From Calvatia gigantea (Eukaryota; Basidiomycota; Agaricomycetes; Agaricales; Lycoperdaceae), in NCBI GenBank assembly GCA_025093985.1, contig JACAAK010000005.1, positions 1,364,001-1,428,000 of the forward strand: a stretch of DNA of 64,000 nucleotides, written 5' to 3'. The position numbers and the translations under genes are program-made. Positions within the stretch are counted from its first letter, which is position 1. Every line of letters begins with the position of its first letter. The notes beneath the pieces are model-generated. The model did no database searches. It saw nothing but the letters and a program-made list of their open reading frames with translations, and had not been told where the DNA came from. Below are positions 41,001 to 54,100 of this stretch, one piece after another.

Positions 41001-42475
41001 TGTAATCCCAATGTTCGCCGGTCTAGTGCTGATAAATGGTTCATCTGACGCCCGGGCGCTAAGTACAATACACTCCGAACACTGCTTCGAAGCCTCTTAC
41101 TTAGTCCTTGTAGTCTACCACCCTAATCTCATGCACAGGCACACTCATTGTAATTATAACTAAAGCATTTGATAACACGTCCCACTAAGTCCATAGACAA
41201 AACTGGGTGTTTTTTAAATGTCACTGCTACGATTACACTGTGAGCACAATTGCCCCTAATTTACAGGTGGGATTTCTCCAAATTATCAGCGGGGGTACAC
41301 TTCGAGCACTGGTGGGTTGGCGCCAGAATTCCATCTCCCAGGCGGTCATCCCCGGCTGAGTAAGCCGAAAGTGCATAGCTAATTAGAAATTAGGCGAGGA
41401 AACAAAAGAAAAAGAGGCATTTAGTCACATTCAAAGAGTTACGGGGTTCCAGGACCCTTGGGCCACAAGCCATATACAGCTCGCTATATGCAAACTTAGA
41501 CCTGGTCCCTATGGGCTTCCGTACTTCAGGTGTTCTCGGCTAGAAGACTGACAAGTCAAGTGCAAAGCGAGAAGTAAACCTTCTAGATAAACCACCTCTT
41601 TCTCCTAAGATAGGCGACAATCAAGAACATGCACCTTATGTAATCAGTGTTACATAAGCACCAAGAGCGGCGAAATCCCTAGTTCGAAAAAATCTGGACA
41701 TGGTAATAGTTACACCTGCCGCCAGCTCTACACTTCCAAGCCTATCATAATACCCCCAGTGGTGTTATTGTCAGATTTAGGGAGGTAAAACATAGTGGAT
41801 GTGTGATACTTTCTGCTTGGCTATCCACCCAAGATAGGGGATGCCTGTGTCATAACTGTGTGTCAGCATACAAATCACGTGAGTGTATTACATAAGCAGC
41901 AAAATCCTTGGCTCCCATTTTAGAACCCCCTTTTCTTTCATCACAAAAACCATGAATTTGACATTTTATGTCATTTAGCACTTTAAGTAAAGATGTCTTA
42001 ATAAGTATCATAGGTTTTATTTTTTGGAAATTCTGAAAACTGGGACTTGCTCCAAGCCCTCCTTGCTTTCCTTCTCAGGTTCTTTTTTGTCCACAAGTAG
42101 ATGAGTGGTGAAGCTATTTGAGGTTGGAAATATGGGGGTGAATAGCTTACATAACAGGTATATGTTCCTAATATTGTCTGTCTTAGGCAGATTTATCCAC
42201 CAGGTCCATCTAATTATCTGGCCTGGAAGAAGCAAAGTTAGCCTCAGTATAGGATAGGCCAAGGTAAAATAGGTAACATGTTTCTTGCAGTTTACAGCTA
42301 GGGCTAGAGAGCAAACAAGGTATAGTGGACAACATTGATACTCAAGAGTTGGGCTTATTGTAGATGTCTGTAGCAAATACTGATACTGATACTAAATATA
42401 TTGGATCATATATTATATAATCAAAAAAATCCATGTATGGTTACTGAAACAGAACCCAACCCTAACTCTCAACAC
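38053..42475. other. Gene-poor 4.4 kb with inverted repeat
   Basis: No credible exon chain was found on either strand. Contains a second run of 14 G (40473-40486), a distant inverted repeat (arms ~40852 and ~41495-41525) and AT-rich decay-like sequence toward the right. The first few hundred bases contain the promoter of the minus-strand gene ending at 38052. Confidence 0.5.
40846..41530. repeat. Inverted repeat pair, ~34 bp arms
   Basis: GTACGGAAGCCCATA (left arm, starting at 40851) recurs as its reverse complement in the right arm. Similarity extends about 34 bp through GGACCAGGTCTAAGTTT with one mismatch. The arms are ~600 bp apart. They could be terminal repeats of a small non-autonomous DNA element, but no target duplication or coding content was found. 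Confidence 0.5.
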
Positions 42476-43016
42476 TGTTACAAACTTATCCTTCCTGTTT
42501 CTATTCATAGTATATTACCTTCCTACAGACTTATTTTCTTTTTTTACCTTCTCTATTTTATTTATTAATACATGTAGTTTTAGTTCTACTTCTTATGACT
42601 TGTATCCTGAGTCATGTTTTCCTTTTATAACTTGTATTCTCATACTCAGACTTCTATCTACTCATATCTAACTTCTTCTGACTTATGTTACACTTCTATT
42701 GACTCATACTTATTCTCTATGATTCCTTAGATTACCAATTAACCTATAGTAACTCCTATCTTGACTCATAACAGCTTACTACATAATAACTCATCCATTT
42801 CTGTAGCTAGTATATAAACCTGGTAGAATATGCTGTATTACTTCAGGTTATTCTAATAACAAGCTTTCTCTTTCTACTTGTCTTCTATTGAAGGCTGAGT
42901 CAACCTAACTACCTCACTCTCTACTTGTTCTTATCTAAGGGCTGAGTCAACATTTAACTCAGACATTAAGATCTCCTTGAGCAGAGTATCCTCTATTGTC
43001 ATTGAAACTTGTCACA
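42476..43016 (+). repeat. Possible solo LTR remnant
   Basis: AT-rich ~540 bp beginning TGTTACAA and ending TTGTCACA, whose ends are inverted at 7 of 8 bases. A promoter-like GTATATAAACC sits about two thirds in, as in many LTRs. The flanking five bases (AACAC and AGATT) do not match, so a target duplication is absent. No gag or pol is adjacent. Tentative. Confidence 0.35.
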
Positions 43017-45460
43017 AGATTCCCCAGCTATAGTGTAGAACCTCCCTTGTGATCAGGGGATAATCCAGGCTGGGTTGTAGAGGCAAGAGTAGATTAAAGA
43101 ACTCCCAAGCTTAGCTAACTCAGTTGTAGAAGAAAGGTAATGCATGTAACAAACACAGTCATACTCCTGCTTGACAGTGCTATCACAATATATCAGGTCA
43201 CATTTTATGGTGTATAGTTTCTACTATTATTCCCTCAATAATAATTATATGATTAGAAATAATTAATGTGGTTGGAACAATGTTGGTGGATCCCATGCCA
43301 GCAATTGGATGCAAATACTGTTCAGAATATTTTTGATTATATAATAATAATGATACCCCAACTCAACTCAATATATTTCTTGAATTTTCTACAACTTGGA
43401 TTGAGTGGGGAAATGCAGTGTGAGGGGAGAAATACAGTATCTAGCCTAAGAAGTTGTGCTCTGAAGTCCCAAGGGTGTATCAGTATGAAAATTCACTGTT
43501 CACACCTTCACACACATACTGAGTGGTTTGTGATCTACTAGTAAGCAAATACCTGGATAGTTATCTGATGGCTCAAAAATCATTAAAATATAGTATTCCC
43601 ATAATAATCATGACAATAAAGCAGCACCATAGCATTATTTCTTACCAGTTCAGCCCCATGAGGACCAGTCCTGATCTCACTGAGACTTTTGAGGAGTGTT
43701 CTTTCCTTTCCTCGAATTAATTTTAATTTTAATTTTATTATTTAATATTTTTGCCACAGACACCAGTATCAGGCCAAGAGTTGAGTATGCATGTCCCGAT
43801 CTGACGAGCATAAGTTGGTTGTGGATGGGGTTTCCTTAGCTATGGCCACGGTGCTGCCCATTGCTCTCCTGGCAACCAACGGTCAGGAAGAGGAGCGTGT
43901 TGCTTTTCGGAGGAGCCAAACCTGCAAGAGACCGATCCTCATGAGACGGTGGGGTCATGGGATTCTATGTTCCAGCTGCGGGGCTGCCAGGTAAGTGGCT
44001 ATTTTGAGATCAGCCTCATATGACGGTGAAATTGCCTGGGGTGAAGCGCGGGCCCGATACTTGTATACAAACCATACTCAAACCCTCCTGGCGCCGAAGA
44101 CAGATTTTCAGTCTCCAGTTTACTCAGCCTCATTTCCTTCTTTAGAATCTTTACCCGAGAGCCGAGTCGTGTACGACCTGTTGAAGACCATTCTTGCGCC
44201 GTCTGTAACCGCCAGTAACCGCTAGTACCCCTTGAGCTCCTGGTCCAGAAAATGTTCCCTCTTCCCACGTCCTGCCGCAACGATCTCGAGTTTGCAATAT
44301 GCAACATCCGTGGCCAACGCAACAATGCCATGATTTCTCTGTGTTTGCGGCTTAGTGCCATACGAAAGGTGCTGGTCGCGGATGCGTAGATACGTTGGCC
44401 AAAAAGGCTTCAGTCGTGGCCGAAGTATAGTTGCTTCGTGCTGCGATTGGACTGTAACGTTGGGGAGGAAGGGTCTCTGTAGCCCGTTCGAGTGCTTGAT
44501 GAATAAGTTGAAGGGTATGTGAGTCGCTCAAGCCTAGAGTCGGAAGGAGAATTTCTATATGGAGGAAGATGGAAAGGAACGCACAGATAGGGTTTCTCCC
44601 TTCCAATCGGAAGCTGGCCTGTACAATTTTTGGCGCCTATTTCTCAGTGGGATAATTCATACTTAAGTAAGGCTGCGGAATGCGAAAAGTCCCACCCCCA
44701 GTGGGAAAGTGTTAAAGCAAGAAGTCATAGGAGGCATTCAACCAAGAGTGATTTGTCGTAGGTTCCCGGATGGGCTGTTAGCCAATTCAGCCATCAGCGT
44801 TAAACATTAAGTCTTCGGAGGATATAGCTAGTGAACAGAAAGGACATTGAATTGTCAGGAAGGTGAGAATTTCGTATCTCACCTTCACCCAGGGAGGGGG
44901 AGGCTTGGGTATGCATGTTGTGATCGGTGGTGGTTATTGCTCCGCCGCGCGATAGTCTGCAGGACGAAGAGTTCAGGGGAGGTACTGGGGAGGTCTGCGC
45001 GAACGGAATGGTCATCAAGGCGGGCGGGGAGTCTTGAATGGTACCTGACTGTCTTCCCAGGGGGCTGGTTGGACCAAGAGGTTCGTTTCGAGCTGTTTGC
45101 GCAACTGGTGAATTGGGTACATAATGAAGACGGAAGATTACATCATTGTCGGGTTGTGCGTTTAACCTTCTCAGTTCTACGCTTCGCTGAGTGGAAAAAA
45201 AAACCCCACGTACGTCGCATAGTCGTACTGGGCTCTCAGTCAACCTTTGGTTTGTTGTGTGTGCACCGTAACTGACCTTGGAGCGCCCTACCATCACCAG
45301 CGGAGAAAAACAAGCAAAGAATGTTTACATATACATATTGGGATTCCCGACTTGCGATCCCAGGCATCAACGCAGGCTGACAGTTCAGGGTTACTGAATA
45401 TACGGTACAGACAGATAAAAAAGGGTGTAGCCATTCAACTCTCCTTGCTTCCATACCCCC
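43017..45460. other. Unresolved region with ambiguous open frames
   Basis: Open frames exist on both strands at 43791-44225 (plus, with a stop at a possible GTAAGT donor), 44352-44606 (minus, containing LQLIHQALERATETL) and 44800-45297 (both strands open). None has a recognisable domain. An (ATTTTA)n tract lies near 43720-43755. One small gene may be hidden here but cannot be defined from sequence alone. Confidence 0.35.
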
Positions 45461-46496
45461 ATGTCCGTCTCCATTCTCCCCTTGCCAGTCCAGCCAGTCG
45501 CTCGTTCCTTCCTCGAGCAATGCCCTCCAGAGATATGCAAGAAGATTTTCACTCTGGCCTGCGATGACGAAGGCCGAACGGGCCGGTCTCTTTCCTTGGT
45601 CTCTAGGTACATCCACGATGTCTCTGAGGACATCAAATATCGCTCGCTTGCGATATGGAGCATGCCCCAGATTTTGCGCTGCCATGATGTTCTGCTCAGC
45701 AAGCCCCCACACCTTCGCCGCATCATTCACCTCTTCATTTCCGCCCATGAGCAAGTTCGTCCCGGAGAAGAGGGACCAGTAGAAGGCTATCAATGGGCTA
45801 TGCAGACCCATTACGTGTGTGCCTTCATTTGTCGTTCAGACGGAGAAAATACATTTACTGACATTCTAACAGGGATATGCATGCAATTCATTCTTTGGCA
45901 TTCTGACCATGGCGGCGCCGACGCTCCGGACATTTTATCTATGTTCCTCCATCACACGCCCCACAGTCCTTCTCTCTGTGCCCATGCCGAGACTAGTCGA
46001 GTTTACTCTCTTTAATGGGTTCCCAGCTGTCCCAACCATCGCCCCTCCATCTGTTGACTTTCCCTCCCTGAAACGACTCCGTTTCACGGGCTTTACGGAT
46101 CATTCCAAAGCCACGTTCCATGAAATTCTCATTCGCGCACCCAACATAACACATATGTTCTTCCAATCTCAGAGGACGGCAGATGAACTGTTGGGGCATA
46201 TTGCCTCGGTCTTTGGGCTCACGGGCATTCACCAGAATCGTCCCTTTGAACGATTTCCCAGCGAGTTCCTGGACAAGATCGTGGAAATTCGGGTCGAGGC
46301 TCCTAACAAGAGGAAGGCCTACCATGCTGTCGCGTATGAAAGGATGGTTCAGAAAATCATGAAGCTGGAGTCTCGAGTCAAGGTAACAACCGTGCCTGTT
46401 AAAGAGAGGGTCGACTCGGACTATGCGCTCGTTGACTGGCTTCAGGACTCGACCCGGGAATGGAACTTCCCTTCGCCCCATTCTCTTGTTCGATGA
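45461..46496 (+). CDS. F-box-like protein
   Basis: Agaricomycete genomes carry large families of F-box proteins that act as substrate adaptors of SCF ubiquitin ligases. ATG at 45461 starts MSVSILPLPVQP, followed by the F-box LEQCPPEICKKIFTLAC and SLSLVSRYIHDV, in which the LPxEI-type helix is recognisable. One intron (45815-45872) rejoins the frame as THYGYACNSFFGI. The second exon gives leucine-rich segments (PTLRTFYLCSS, MPRLVEFTLFNGFP, FPSLKRLRFTGF, RAPNITHMFF), typical of this family. The stop is at 46496. About 325 residues. Substrate unknown. An equally long antisense frame (45236-45811) is a shadow. Confidence 0.85.
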
Positions 46497-46702
46497 AAGC
46501 CATACAATCCCTGAAACAACAAGCAGTCCAACTGTATATTCCACACTCCTTTTCACCTGTCCATAGTCTATTTTATCATTGCGCCTTGGGGCGTCCCGCC
46601 ACTCGCTTCACCAAAGTCCCCAAACCAGTACTCACTATACCTCCAAAACCTCCTCCCACATTCTGAGTGGCTTTGACTGCACCCTCCAGTGCCTTGACGC
46701 CC

Positions 46703-48507
46703 TCAGGCCATCATACCCCAACCAGAGGACTTCCGGGTGCCCGCACCAGCTGTCATCATGATAGCGGCTTTCAATGAGTCCAACTCATTGATTACCTCAA
46801 GCCCGGTTGAGCGTGCCCATACCACAGGCTCGAAATCCGTGGTGTATATTTTATGTAGTTTATCCACTGCGGCCATGATTGTGTGGTTGATATGATACCG
46901 CTTCTGTACATATGGCTGTAAAGCCGTATATGAACCTACATAGTTTGATAAATAGTTACATTCAGTCCATTGGTATAAGAGTTGCTTTGCTATTACTCAC
47001 TGATATCGCTCCCCTGATGGATTGCGGTCTCAATGCACTTGGCAAGGGATTCAACATCACCCAGTCCCAAATTAAGACCTTGTCCGGCGAGAGGATGTAT
47101 TGTATGTGCTGCGTCGCCAACTAGTACTGTGCGTGTGCCTATGCCTTCACCGAGGTAAGATTCGGTGTGGTTGAAGCGGAGCGGAAAGGAAGCTACAGAT
47201 CCTGTCTGGATGGAGGTTACTAGCGGGGGAAGAAGTTCCGAGTCTTTCGGAGGTATCCCAACAGCCACACTACCGGCAGTGGACGAGGACAAGGCGGAAT
47301 GCCGGTCAATCCCATGGCTCTTTTCACGCCATACTACCTCTTCTTGAATCTGCTGAGCTGTGAGCGGGAGGCCCGCGGCTTGGGCTTCGAAGATGCGATT
47401 GTAGAGATACTGAAGAGAGATTTGGGGAAGTCGGAAAGCCGCATTGATCATGCAGACGAGGACAGAAGGATCGCTGGCCTGCAGTGCTTGGGCGATGTGT
47501 GGTCTTGTTGACCAGACAAGGGAAGAGATTGTTGGGGACAAGGGGAGGAAGGCAATAGGACCGGTCGGGAGGAAACGTTGAAACGCAGTTGTGTTTGGAC
47601 CGTCGTATGCACTACGGGGCTGATGTACGAGGGTAGCGACCACGCCCTGGGTATCATAGGACCAACCGAAGGAAGAGATTTGCGCATAGGCTCGGACTGG
47701 CGAGTTGAATCCGTCGGCGCCGACCTGCAAAAAATGAGGTGTTGAAGAGTCATCTTACAAAAAACACATAGTGACCTACCAGTAATCTTGCCCTCAACCG
47801 TCTACCATTGTCGAGATTCACGATAGGCCAAGCACCGTGTCCCCCCGATTCTCGAACGATAGAGGCAACCTTAGTTAGGTGGATAAGATCAACGCCAGGC
47901 GCCTTGCCAAGCATACGTAGGAGACCCCGCTGGAGGTTTAAATTTTCCGTCAGCTTTGCCATTCCCTGGTTCTCCGACGGAACGCCCATTTCTGCAGCGT
48001 TGAAGCTGATACGGGCATCAGAAATACCATCCCAAACCTCCATATGGTTGATTGGGCATGTTCGTTCATCCTGAACGTAATTCCATGCACCAATCTCTAC
48101 AGGAACGAAAAGTTGTCAGCCCATGGACGGACATAAGTACACGTATTGCTGACCTTTCAAAAAGTCATGGGAGGCATTTGTGAGCGAGCTGACGCGGTTG
48201 GAGTATTTGTCGGGAGGTGAATGCCAGTCGCGGATTTTAGACAAATCGCCGGCTTCTACAAGAGCCACACGTATATTGTGGCGTACTATCCTGGAGGAGC
48301 CTGTCGAGCTTGTGATGAGAACGAAAGCCGGAAGACAAGGAGGCGGGAACGCTAACTGAGTGCACCAGCGAGAGCTAGCCCGGCAGGACCGCCACCAACG
48401 ATGACGACATCGCAGTCCTCGTGGGTCGGAGCGCCTTGTGAGGCCGTTGATAATAACTTTACTGTGCGAGGAAGGAGGCGACGACGGGCAGACGCAGCGG
48501 CGAGCAT
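46703..48507 (-). CDS. COQ6: COQ6, flavin-dependent ubiquinone C5-hydroxylase
   Basis: Coq6 hydroxylates the ubiquinone ring in the mitochondrial CoQ synthome. ATG at 48507 encodes a presequence-like MLAAASARRRLLPRTV, then the FAD dinucleotide fold DCDVVIVGGGPAGLALAGAL. Next come NIRVALVEAGDL, SNRVSSLTNASHDFL, MEVWDGISDARISF, then RRLRARLLVGADGFNS. The second FAD motif is TVLVGDAAHTIHPLAGQGLN. The last exon ends GWGMMA before TGA (46703-46705), with KIYTTDFEPVVWARSTGLEV near the end. Intron 1 must use the ACAG acceptor (~48325) to keep frame. A longer upstream frame from 48571 is out of phase with the FAD fold, so it is not the start. Confidence 0.93.
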
Positions 48508-48627
48508 TCCGGAATGCAGAGGTACTTAAGTTGAGTTGTAAAAGGAAAGTACTCGAGGCACGTGAGTCCATAAGTAAGTTACTTATAATTAATAATTACA
48601 AGTAAGTAAGAGAGTCTCTTGTCCACC
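48508..48627. promoter_or_regulatory. Short divergent promoter, COQ6 / SEC6
   Basis: 120 bp between divergent start codons. It contains the AT-rich repeat TAAGTAAGTTACTTATAATT (~48570-48590) with internal dyad symmetry. No other known box was recognised. Confidence 0.5.
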
Positions 48628-51049
48628 ATGTCCGCTGTTCCCATGTCAGCAGCACAGGCCATCGGCGAGTACCTCCAGTCTCCCGATGACCTCGTCAAGA
48701 TCTCCGCATTTAAGAAAAAACTCGAGAAGGAAAAGGCCTCCATCGACGCTCGACTCAAGAACGGCGTCAAGGAGCAGCTCCAGGCTACCCGCGACGGCTT
48801 GCGCAAACTCCTGGGCACCCGCGACAATGTCCAAACCATCAAAGATGAAATGCTCGCCGTCGACAAGGCTTGCGACGACCCTCACATTAGGGTTTCAACT
48901 TTTGACCAGATTAGCCGAGTGAGTTCTTCACTTTGAGTCTTCTCGCGTTTCCCATCAACTAAATGCAAGCACAGGTCTCTATGGTACATCGGAACTTCGA
49001 GTCCACTGAGGAGATGGTCAACAACCTCCTAGACATGGCCTCAAAGCTCGATGACATCGAACGCAAGCTCGCATCCGACAGCAAGGATATTCTTGGTCCT
49101 GCCCCCAACCTCCTCAGCATCCACTACCAGCTCAACCAGCTCGAAAATTTCCGTAACCAAACCATGCATCATGCCAAGAAAGCAAAGCCGAGTTCACGAC
49201 AAACCCTTTCCAGATGGTTTGAACGGCTAAACAATGTCATCGCTGCATTTGATGAATATATCCTCGAAATTGCCGCCAATGTCTTGAACTTAATCAGAGC
49301 GGGTCATCCGGATGTCGTCGTCAAACTCATCAAAATTGCCGAAGTAGAAGGGCGAGAAGATGAAAAGGTGTGCGCAACTCTTGGGCGATCACCCTTGCGC
49401 CCAGACTTACCTTGCAATAGGCAGTCGCTCTGCGTTTTGTCAAGAAAGCTGCGAAACTAGATGCAGCCCTCAAGTTTAAATCCATGCAAGCCAACGCCCG
49501 GGTCCTCAAACACTACCGTTCGAAGATCGTAAAAGTCATCGGCGATTCTATCCAGGCCAAATTCGAAGAAGCTTACGACCGCGAAGAACAAAACCCTGTC
49601 GGCTTCTTGTCCAGCCTTACCTGGATGTACCAGGACCTCATTCGCATCGAGAAGGATGTCGTACCCTGCTTCCCTCCCGATTACGAAATTTACTCCCATT
49701 ACATACGGTCGTATCACAAAGCCTTAAACTCCGTCGTGAAACGTATCGCCAACGCTAAAAGCGATGCTAGCGCCCTACTTACCCTCTTTGAATGGCTAAA
49801 GGAGTATAAGGAAAACATGAAAGAACTCAACATACCTTCCGAACTCCTTGACCCACCTCTTTTAGACGGCAAAGAACAAAGTCTCATAGAAGACTACCTT
49901 CAACTCATCGTCCAGAAACTAGACGAGTGGTCAAACAACCTCATCAAGACAGAAATCGTGGAGTTCACGAAGCGAGAAAATCCTCCTGAAGTCGACAGCG
50001 ATGGCTTGTACGAGACCCAAGGCGCTGTCATCCTTTTCCAAATGGTCAATCAACAGGTGGACCTCGCCACCGAAAGTGGGCAGGGTGGCATTCTCGCTCG
50101 CGTCGTTGCCGAGATAAACCGAGTCATGCGAGGCATCCAAGACAAATGGGTCAAAGTCATTGAAGCAGAATTCAAAAAACAAACCGAAAAACCAGACGAG
50201 GTAGCTGGTGGTCTAGTGGAGTACTGCATCGCTCTGGCAAACGATCAGATCAAATCCGCAGACTATGCAGAAGCTTTGCTCGCCCGTCTGGAACCTCTTG
50301 TCTCTGAAAAATACCGCGTACCTATTAGTGAGCGTCTTAATGATGCCATCGACGGGTACCTCGATGTCGCCAAGAAATGCACCCAAACCCTAATAGACAT
50401 CATTTTCAATGACCTCAAGCCCGCCACCAAGTTACTCTTCCATCCACCCTGGTATGAAGGGACGTTGCAGCAAATTGTGGAGACGATCAAGGACTACATG
50501 GGAGACTACCAGACTTACCTGAACTCCTCACTCCTCGAGCTCCTCGTTGAAGATCTTCTCGACACCCTTCTCATAACCTACCTCAACGCCTTGGCCAATT
50601 CACCCAAACTGAGGATGCTCACCGCAGCTGACCGCGTCAGAGACGATATTGCCGAAATTCGTGCCCTTTTCATCACTCTTAAGCCTGCGAAGGAGATCGA
50701 CGATAGTCTCGAGGTGTTGGAGATGATCTTGGCTTTGTTGGAAGCGAGCAAGGATATCGTGTTCCTGTCATACTGGTCGTTTTCCAAGGTACACGGACCC
50801 AACCTTGCGTTTGTTGAAGGCTTGATGAAAGCACGTGGAGACTTCGACCGTGCAGCCGTGAGCGATGTTATGGATAGTATAAAGAGAAAAGTGAAAGATG
50901 AAAACATACAAGACCGTGAGTCCATTTTCTCAACCACACTGATGCTGACCCTAACCCCTTTATGCTTTCTACCTTTTCTAGCACCAGAACCGACAATCAT
51001 GAAGAAGGTTGCGGTGCAGAACGTGTTTACCCGATTCTTGCGGACATAG
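48628..51049 (+). CDS. SEC6: SEC6, exocyst complex subunit
   Basis: Sec6 tethers secretory vesicles at the plasma membrane and binds SNAREs. ATG at 48628 (MSAVPMSAAQAIGEYL). Exons are 48628-48918, 48975-49367, 49421-50915 and 50982-51049, with GT-AG junctions giving QISRVSMVHRNF, EDEKAVALRFVKKA and QDPPEPTIMKK. The ~750-residue length is normal. N-terminal coiled coils (LEKEKASIDARL, DDIERKLA) are followed by the long helical rod with LDEWSNNLIKTE, LFHPPWYEGTLQQIVETIKD and a C-terminal block VHGPNLAFVEGLMKARGDFDR. The stop is at 51047-51049. It converges with QNS1, whose stop lies ~120 bp away. Confidence 0.93.
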
Positions 51050-51173
51050 CCACGATACACGATACAGACACAGCGCATGATTTTTCACCCTCATTTATTG
51101 TTGTATGTATTTGTACACCCAGCTTTGCTTTTTTTTCCACCACCATATGATACCACTACCACTGCAACTCCCC

Positions 51174-54100
51174 CTATTCTGCCTCGGCTCTGTTGTTAAT
51201 CTTGTGAGACCTGTCTGGCATTGTGGCTGCAATTGCATCGATCTTCCTGAACTGCCACGGGAAGCGGGAAGGATAAAGGAAAGGACGTAGGTCGAATCCT
51301 GAACAAAACCATATTAGGTTGGCTATCCCTGTCTGTGCATATATCACTTACGATTGTCATCAGGACTGTATGATTCCTGTATAATATCCTTGGTCAGCAC
51401 ATTATATACCTACAGAAAGACTCCACCTACCGCATGATAGGCAGGTGTCAATGTCGTCATTTTGTGCCTATTTCTCGCGTATTCAAAGAAGAACAACTTG
51501 ACCTTTTCCGCAATCTGTGTTATACGGTTCAGAGAATAAAGACCGAAAAGCCACACGACGACGCACCCGAACAGGCGACAGGGAAGAGCCCCACCGATTG
51601 ACTAATTTCGTAAACATGCTATACGGCCCACACTTCTCCACCTTGCGCAGGCGACCGAAGATAGAGAGCTCATCGTAGGTCATGCCCATGTCGGCCTGCG
51701 ACCAGATTGTTGGAAGGGCTGCAAGCGCAAACAGAATTCACGCACCTCGTCACTCTGAACATAAGTTTCGGTTATAGGCTCCAACTCAGCAGTTGGTATC
51801 GCACTCAAGAAGCTGTCGCCGGTCGTAAAGAAAAGTTCGTCAGAAGAAAGGAAAAGCAGTTACCCCTCCAAAATTGGCAAGTCAAACGTATTCGTGGCAT
51901 GGGCAATAAACTTCTTCAAATCCGTCTTACTTATACCGCCAATGGGATTAATGTCCGCTGTTATTGGATGTTTAGCTCCCTCTATCCCACTTTCAGGCGA
52001 GAACATTACCTGAAGAACAGTCATACTTTGTCAAGTAACCTCGTAAACTAGCATTCAAGTCAGCACGCTCCCTCGCCTCCCCGAGGTAACGGTTTACCTT
52101 TCATCAACATTTGCGCTTCCAAGTACCAAGAGACCGCCACTCTTTCCTCGTACCCAAGGTAGTAACTGTGCGAATAAATAAGACAGCACCATCCGCAAGC
52201 GAGCTTGGATATTTTGAAGAGCCAGATTTTCTGCATTACTGCCTCCTTGTACACGGAATCGTGGACGGTGCCCAGTCACGACGCTGAACAAGTTGCAGAC
52301 CGCAGCAACAATGGTATCCATATTCAAGTCTACGTGATAGCTGGTATATACATCGTGAGCTTATAGACCATTTCCTCCAGGTTTGGTTCCTTACCTTCCA
52401 ATCGCGCTTGCCAGAGCCGCAGCGCGTTGGCGAGTCTCAGGGCTTGAATTTTCCGTCCCCATATAGCAAGTGTGGAAAATGCGACTCCCAAATTCTCGAG
52501 GATCGGATGGAACGTAAGACGATGACTCTGGCTCACCCGTAATACGCCTAGCGTCTGCAATGACCTGTCCATCTGCCCAGCATTCCAGCCACTAAATTAA
52601 AGAGAGTAACCGTGAGGGCATACCTCCACGCTGTGCTGCCTCTGCTACGAGGCGGCACATGGAGTGAACGATGACCGCCGTCGCACAACTGTCAATCCCA
52701 CCACTCAATGGAAGGAAATAACCCTGGGTGCGAGAGCGCCTCAGATAATCCCATAACCAGCACGCAGGTCCCAGCCTTATGACGCACGGTTAGTTTCAGT
52801 GTGTTTGAAGATGCCAAGGGAGCACGTACGCAATTTCTTCCTCAGGACGATGATAACGAACAACATAATCCTCTGTCGTTAAAGCCAAAACATCATCATC
52901 AGGCTGTTGGGACTCGCCGCCACTCAGAACAAATGGGACCTCGATGCGCTGATATCTCTCAGCACTAGCGGCTTGCATGCTTCGACTAGCCTTTGCTCTG
53001 TGTGCCCTGACATCTTCGATGTCGATGGTGGCAGTTACAACCTCGACGTCGTTCAGGGAGAACTGGGCTCCTTGTGCAATTATGCGACCGTTGATAGCGA
53101 TCATTGCGCACCCGTCATAATACAAGCGGTCCCCGTCACATCCTTGCTGGTTAGCATACAGGTAGACGCCACCGAGCTATTAAAGGTATTAGCGAAAAAT
53201 GAAAGGAGAAGCGGCTCCAATACATACCTTTAGCGTGGCTTCTTTGATCAAGTCTCCCCTGGTGTGCAGTTTGCGGAGCTCATGATGGCTCCCACTCGAG
53301 TTAGTGAAAATTTCAACGCCATCAAGGCCCATAAGGATATGTGGGCTGACGGCGCATTAGCGGAGCTTCGCTGTACTTTCACGAAACCCACCTTGCAGGG
53401 GTGAACAATTCCTCGCATAATTCAACTCCGATACAAGTATCCACAGTGCTGATAACAGCATCACCAAATTTGACTGTGTCCTGCGAAGATTGTGAGACTG
53501 TTAAGGCCACCAAGTCATCGAACCCCTACTTGTCCATTAATGCTCCGAATAATCCGTGGCAAATAATGATCCTCGCATTGGCGGTGCTTCGCCCAAGGTG
53601 TAAAGTACCTCATTTCTCGGTAATTTCCGTCGTTTGCTAGCCACATCTTAGGCCGAATGAGGAGGATCAATCCATCGTAAATGATAACGCGGCAGTTATA
53701 GATAACGTTCTTGTGAACGACGGGCCTACAGCAAGATGAATCCCTGTTAATGAATTGGAACCAGGGACTCACATTCCAATATCACATACAATACCACGGG
53801 TCTCTTCGGAGGACAGCAGTTTGGCAAGTACCTCCCAGGAGTGCAGAACTGTATCCCCTATAAAGTCGTTCGTTAACATTGATGGATCCCAGATGCAGGT
53901 AATATACCTTCTAGAAAGTGATCCAAGCAACCATAACCTCTGCATTTGTGTTAGTATGACACTAGAAACAAGGCGTGTACGAACGGAATCTCCAGCTCTG
54001 GGCCGACTCTTAGCCTAGCTCCCCTATTCTTCGCAATGATGATGCTTTCCAGTATGCGTTCATAGTTTCCCTGACGGCTATAAGAAGCAATGCTTGATAA

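Noticed and set aside
42471..43021. Target-site duplication around the LTR-like segment
   Set aside because: Flanking 5-mers AACAC and AGATT differ, so a duplication is not claimed.
44800..45297. 165-codon minus frame and 142-codon plus frame over the same bases
   Set aside because: Both strands are open and neither shows a domain, splice structure or neighbour support, so no gene is called.
34025..45460. tRNA or snRNA genes in the gene-poor blocks
   Set aside because: Scanning for B-box-like GGTTCGA and cloverleaf pairing gave only unpaired partial matches such as that near 34789.
45236..45811. 191-codon minus-strand frame overlapping the F-box gene
   Set aside because: The plus strand carries a recognisable F-box and a frame-keeping intron, so this is a shadow.
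48116..48571. Upstream start for COQ6 at 48571
   Set aside because: That frame is out of phase with the FAD-binding exon. ATG at 48507 gives a presequence and the GGGPAG motif in one frame.
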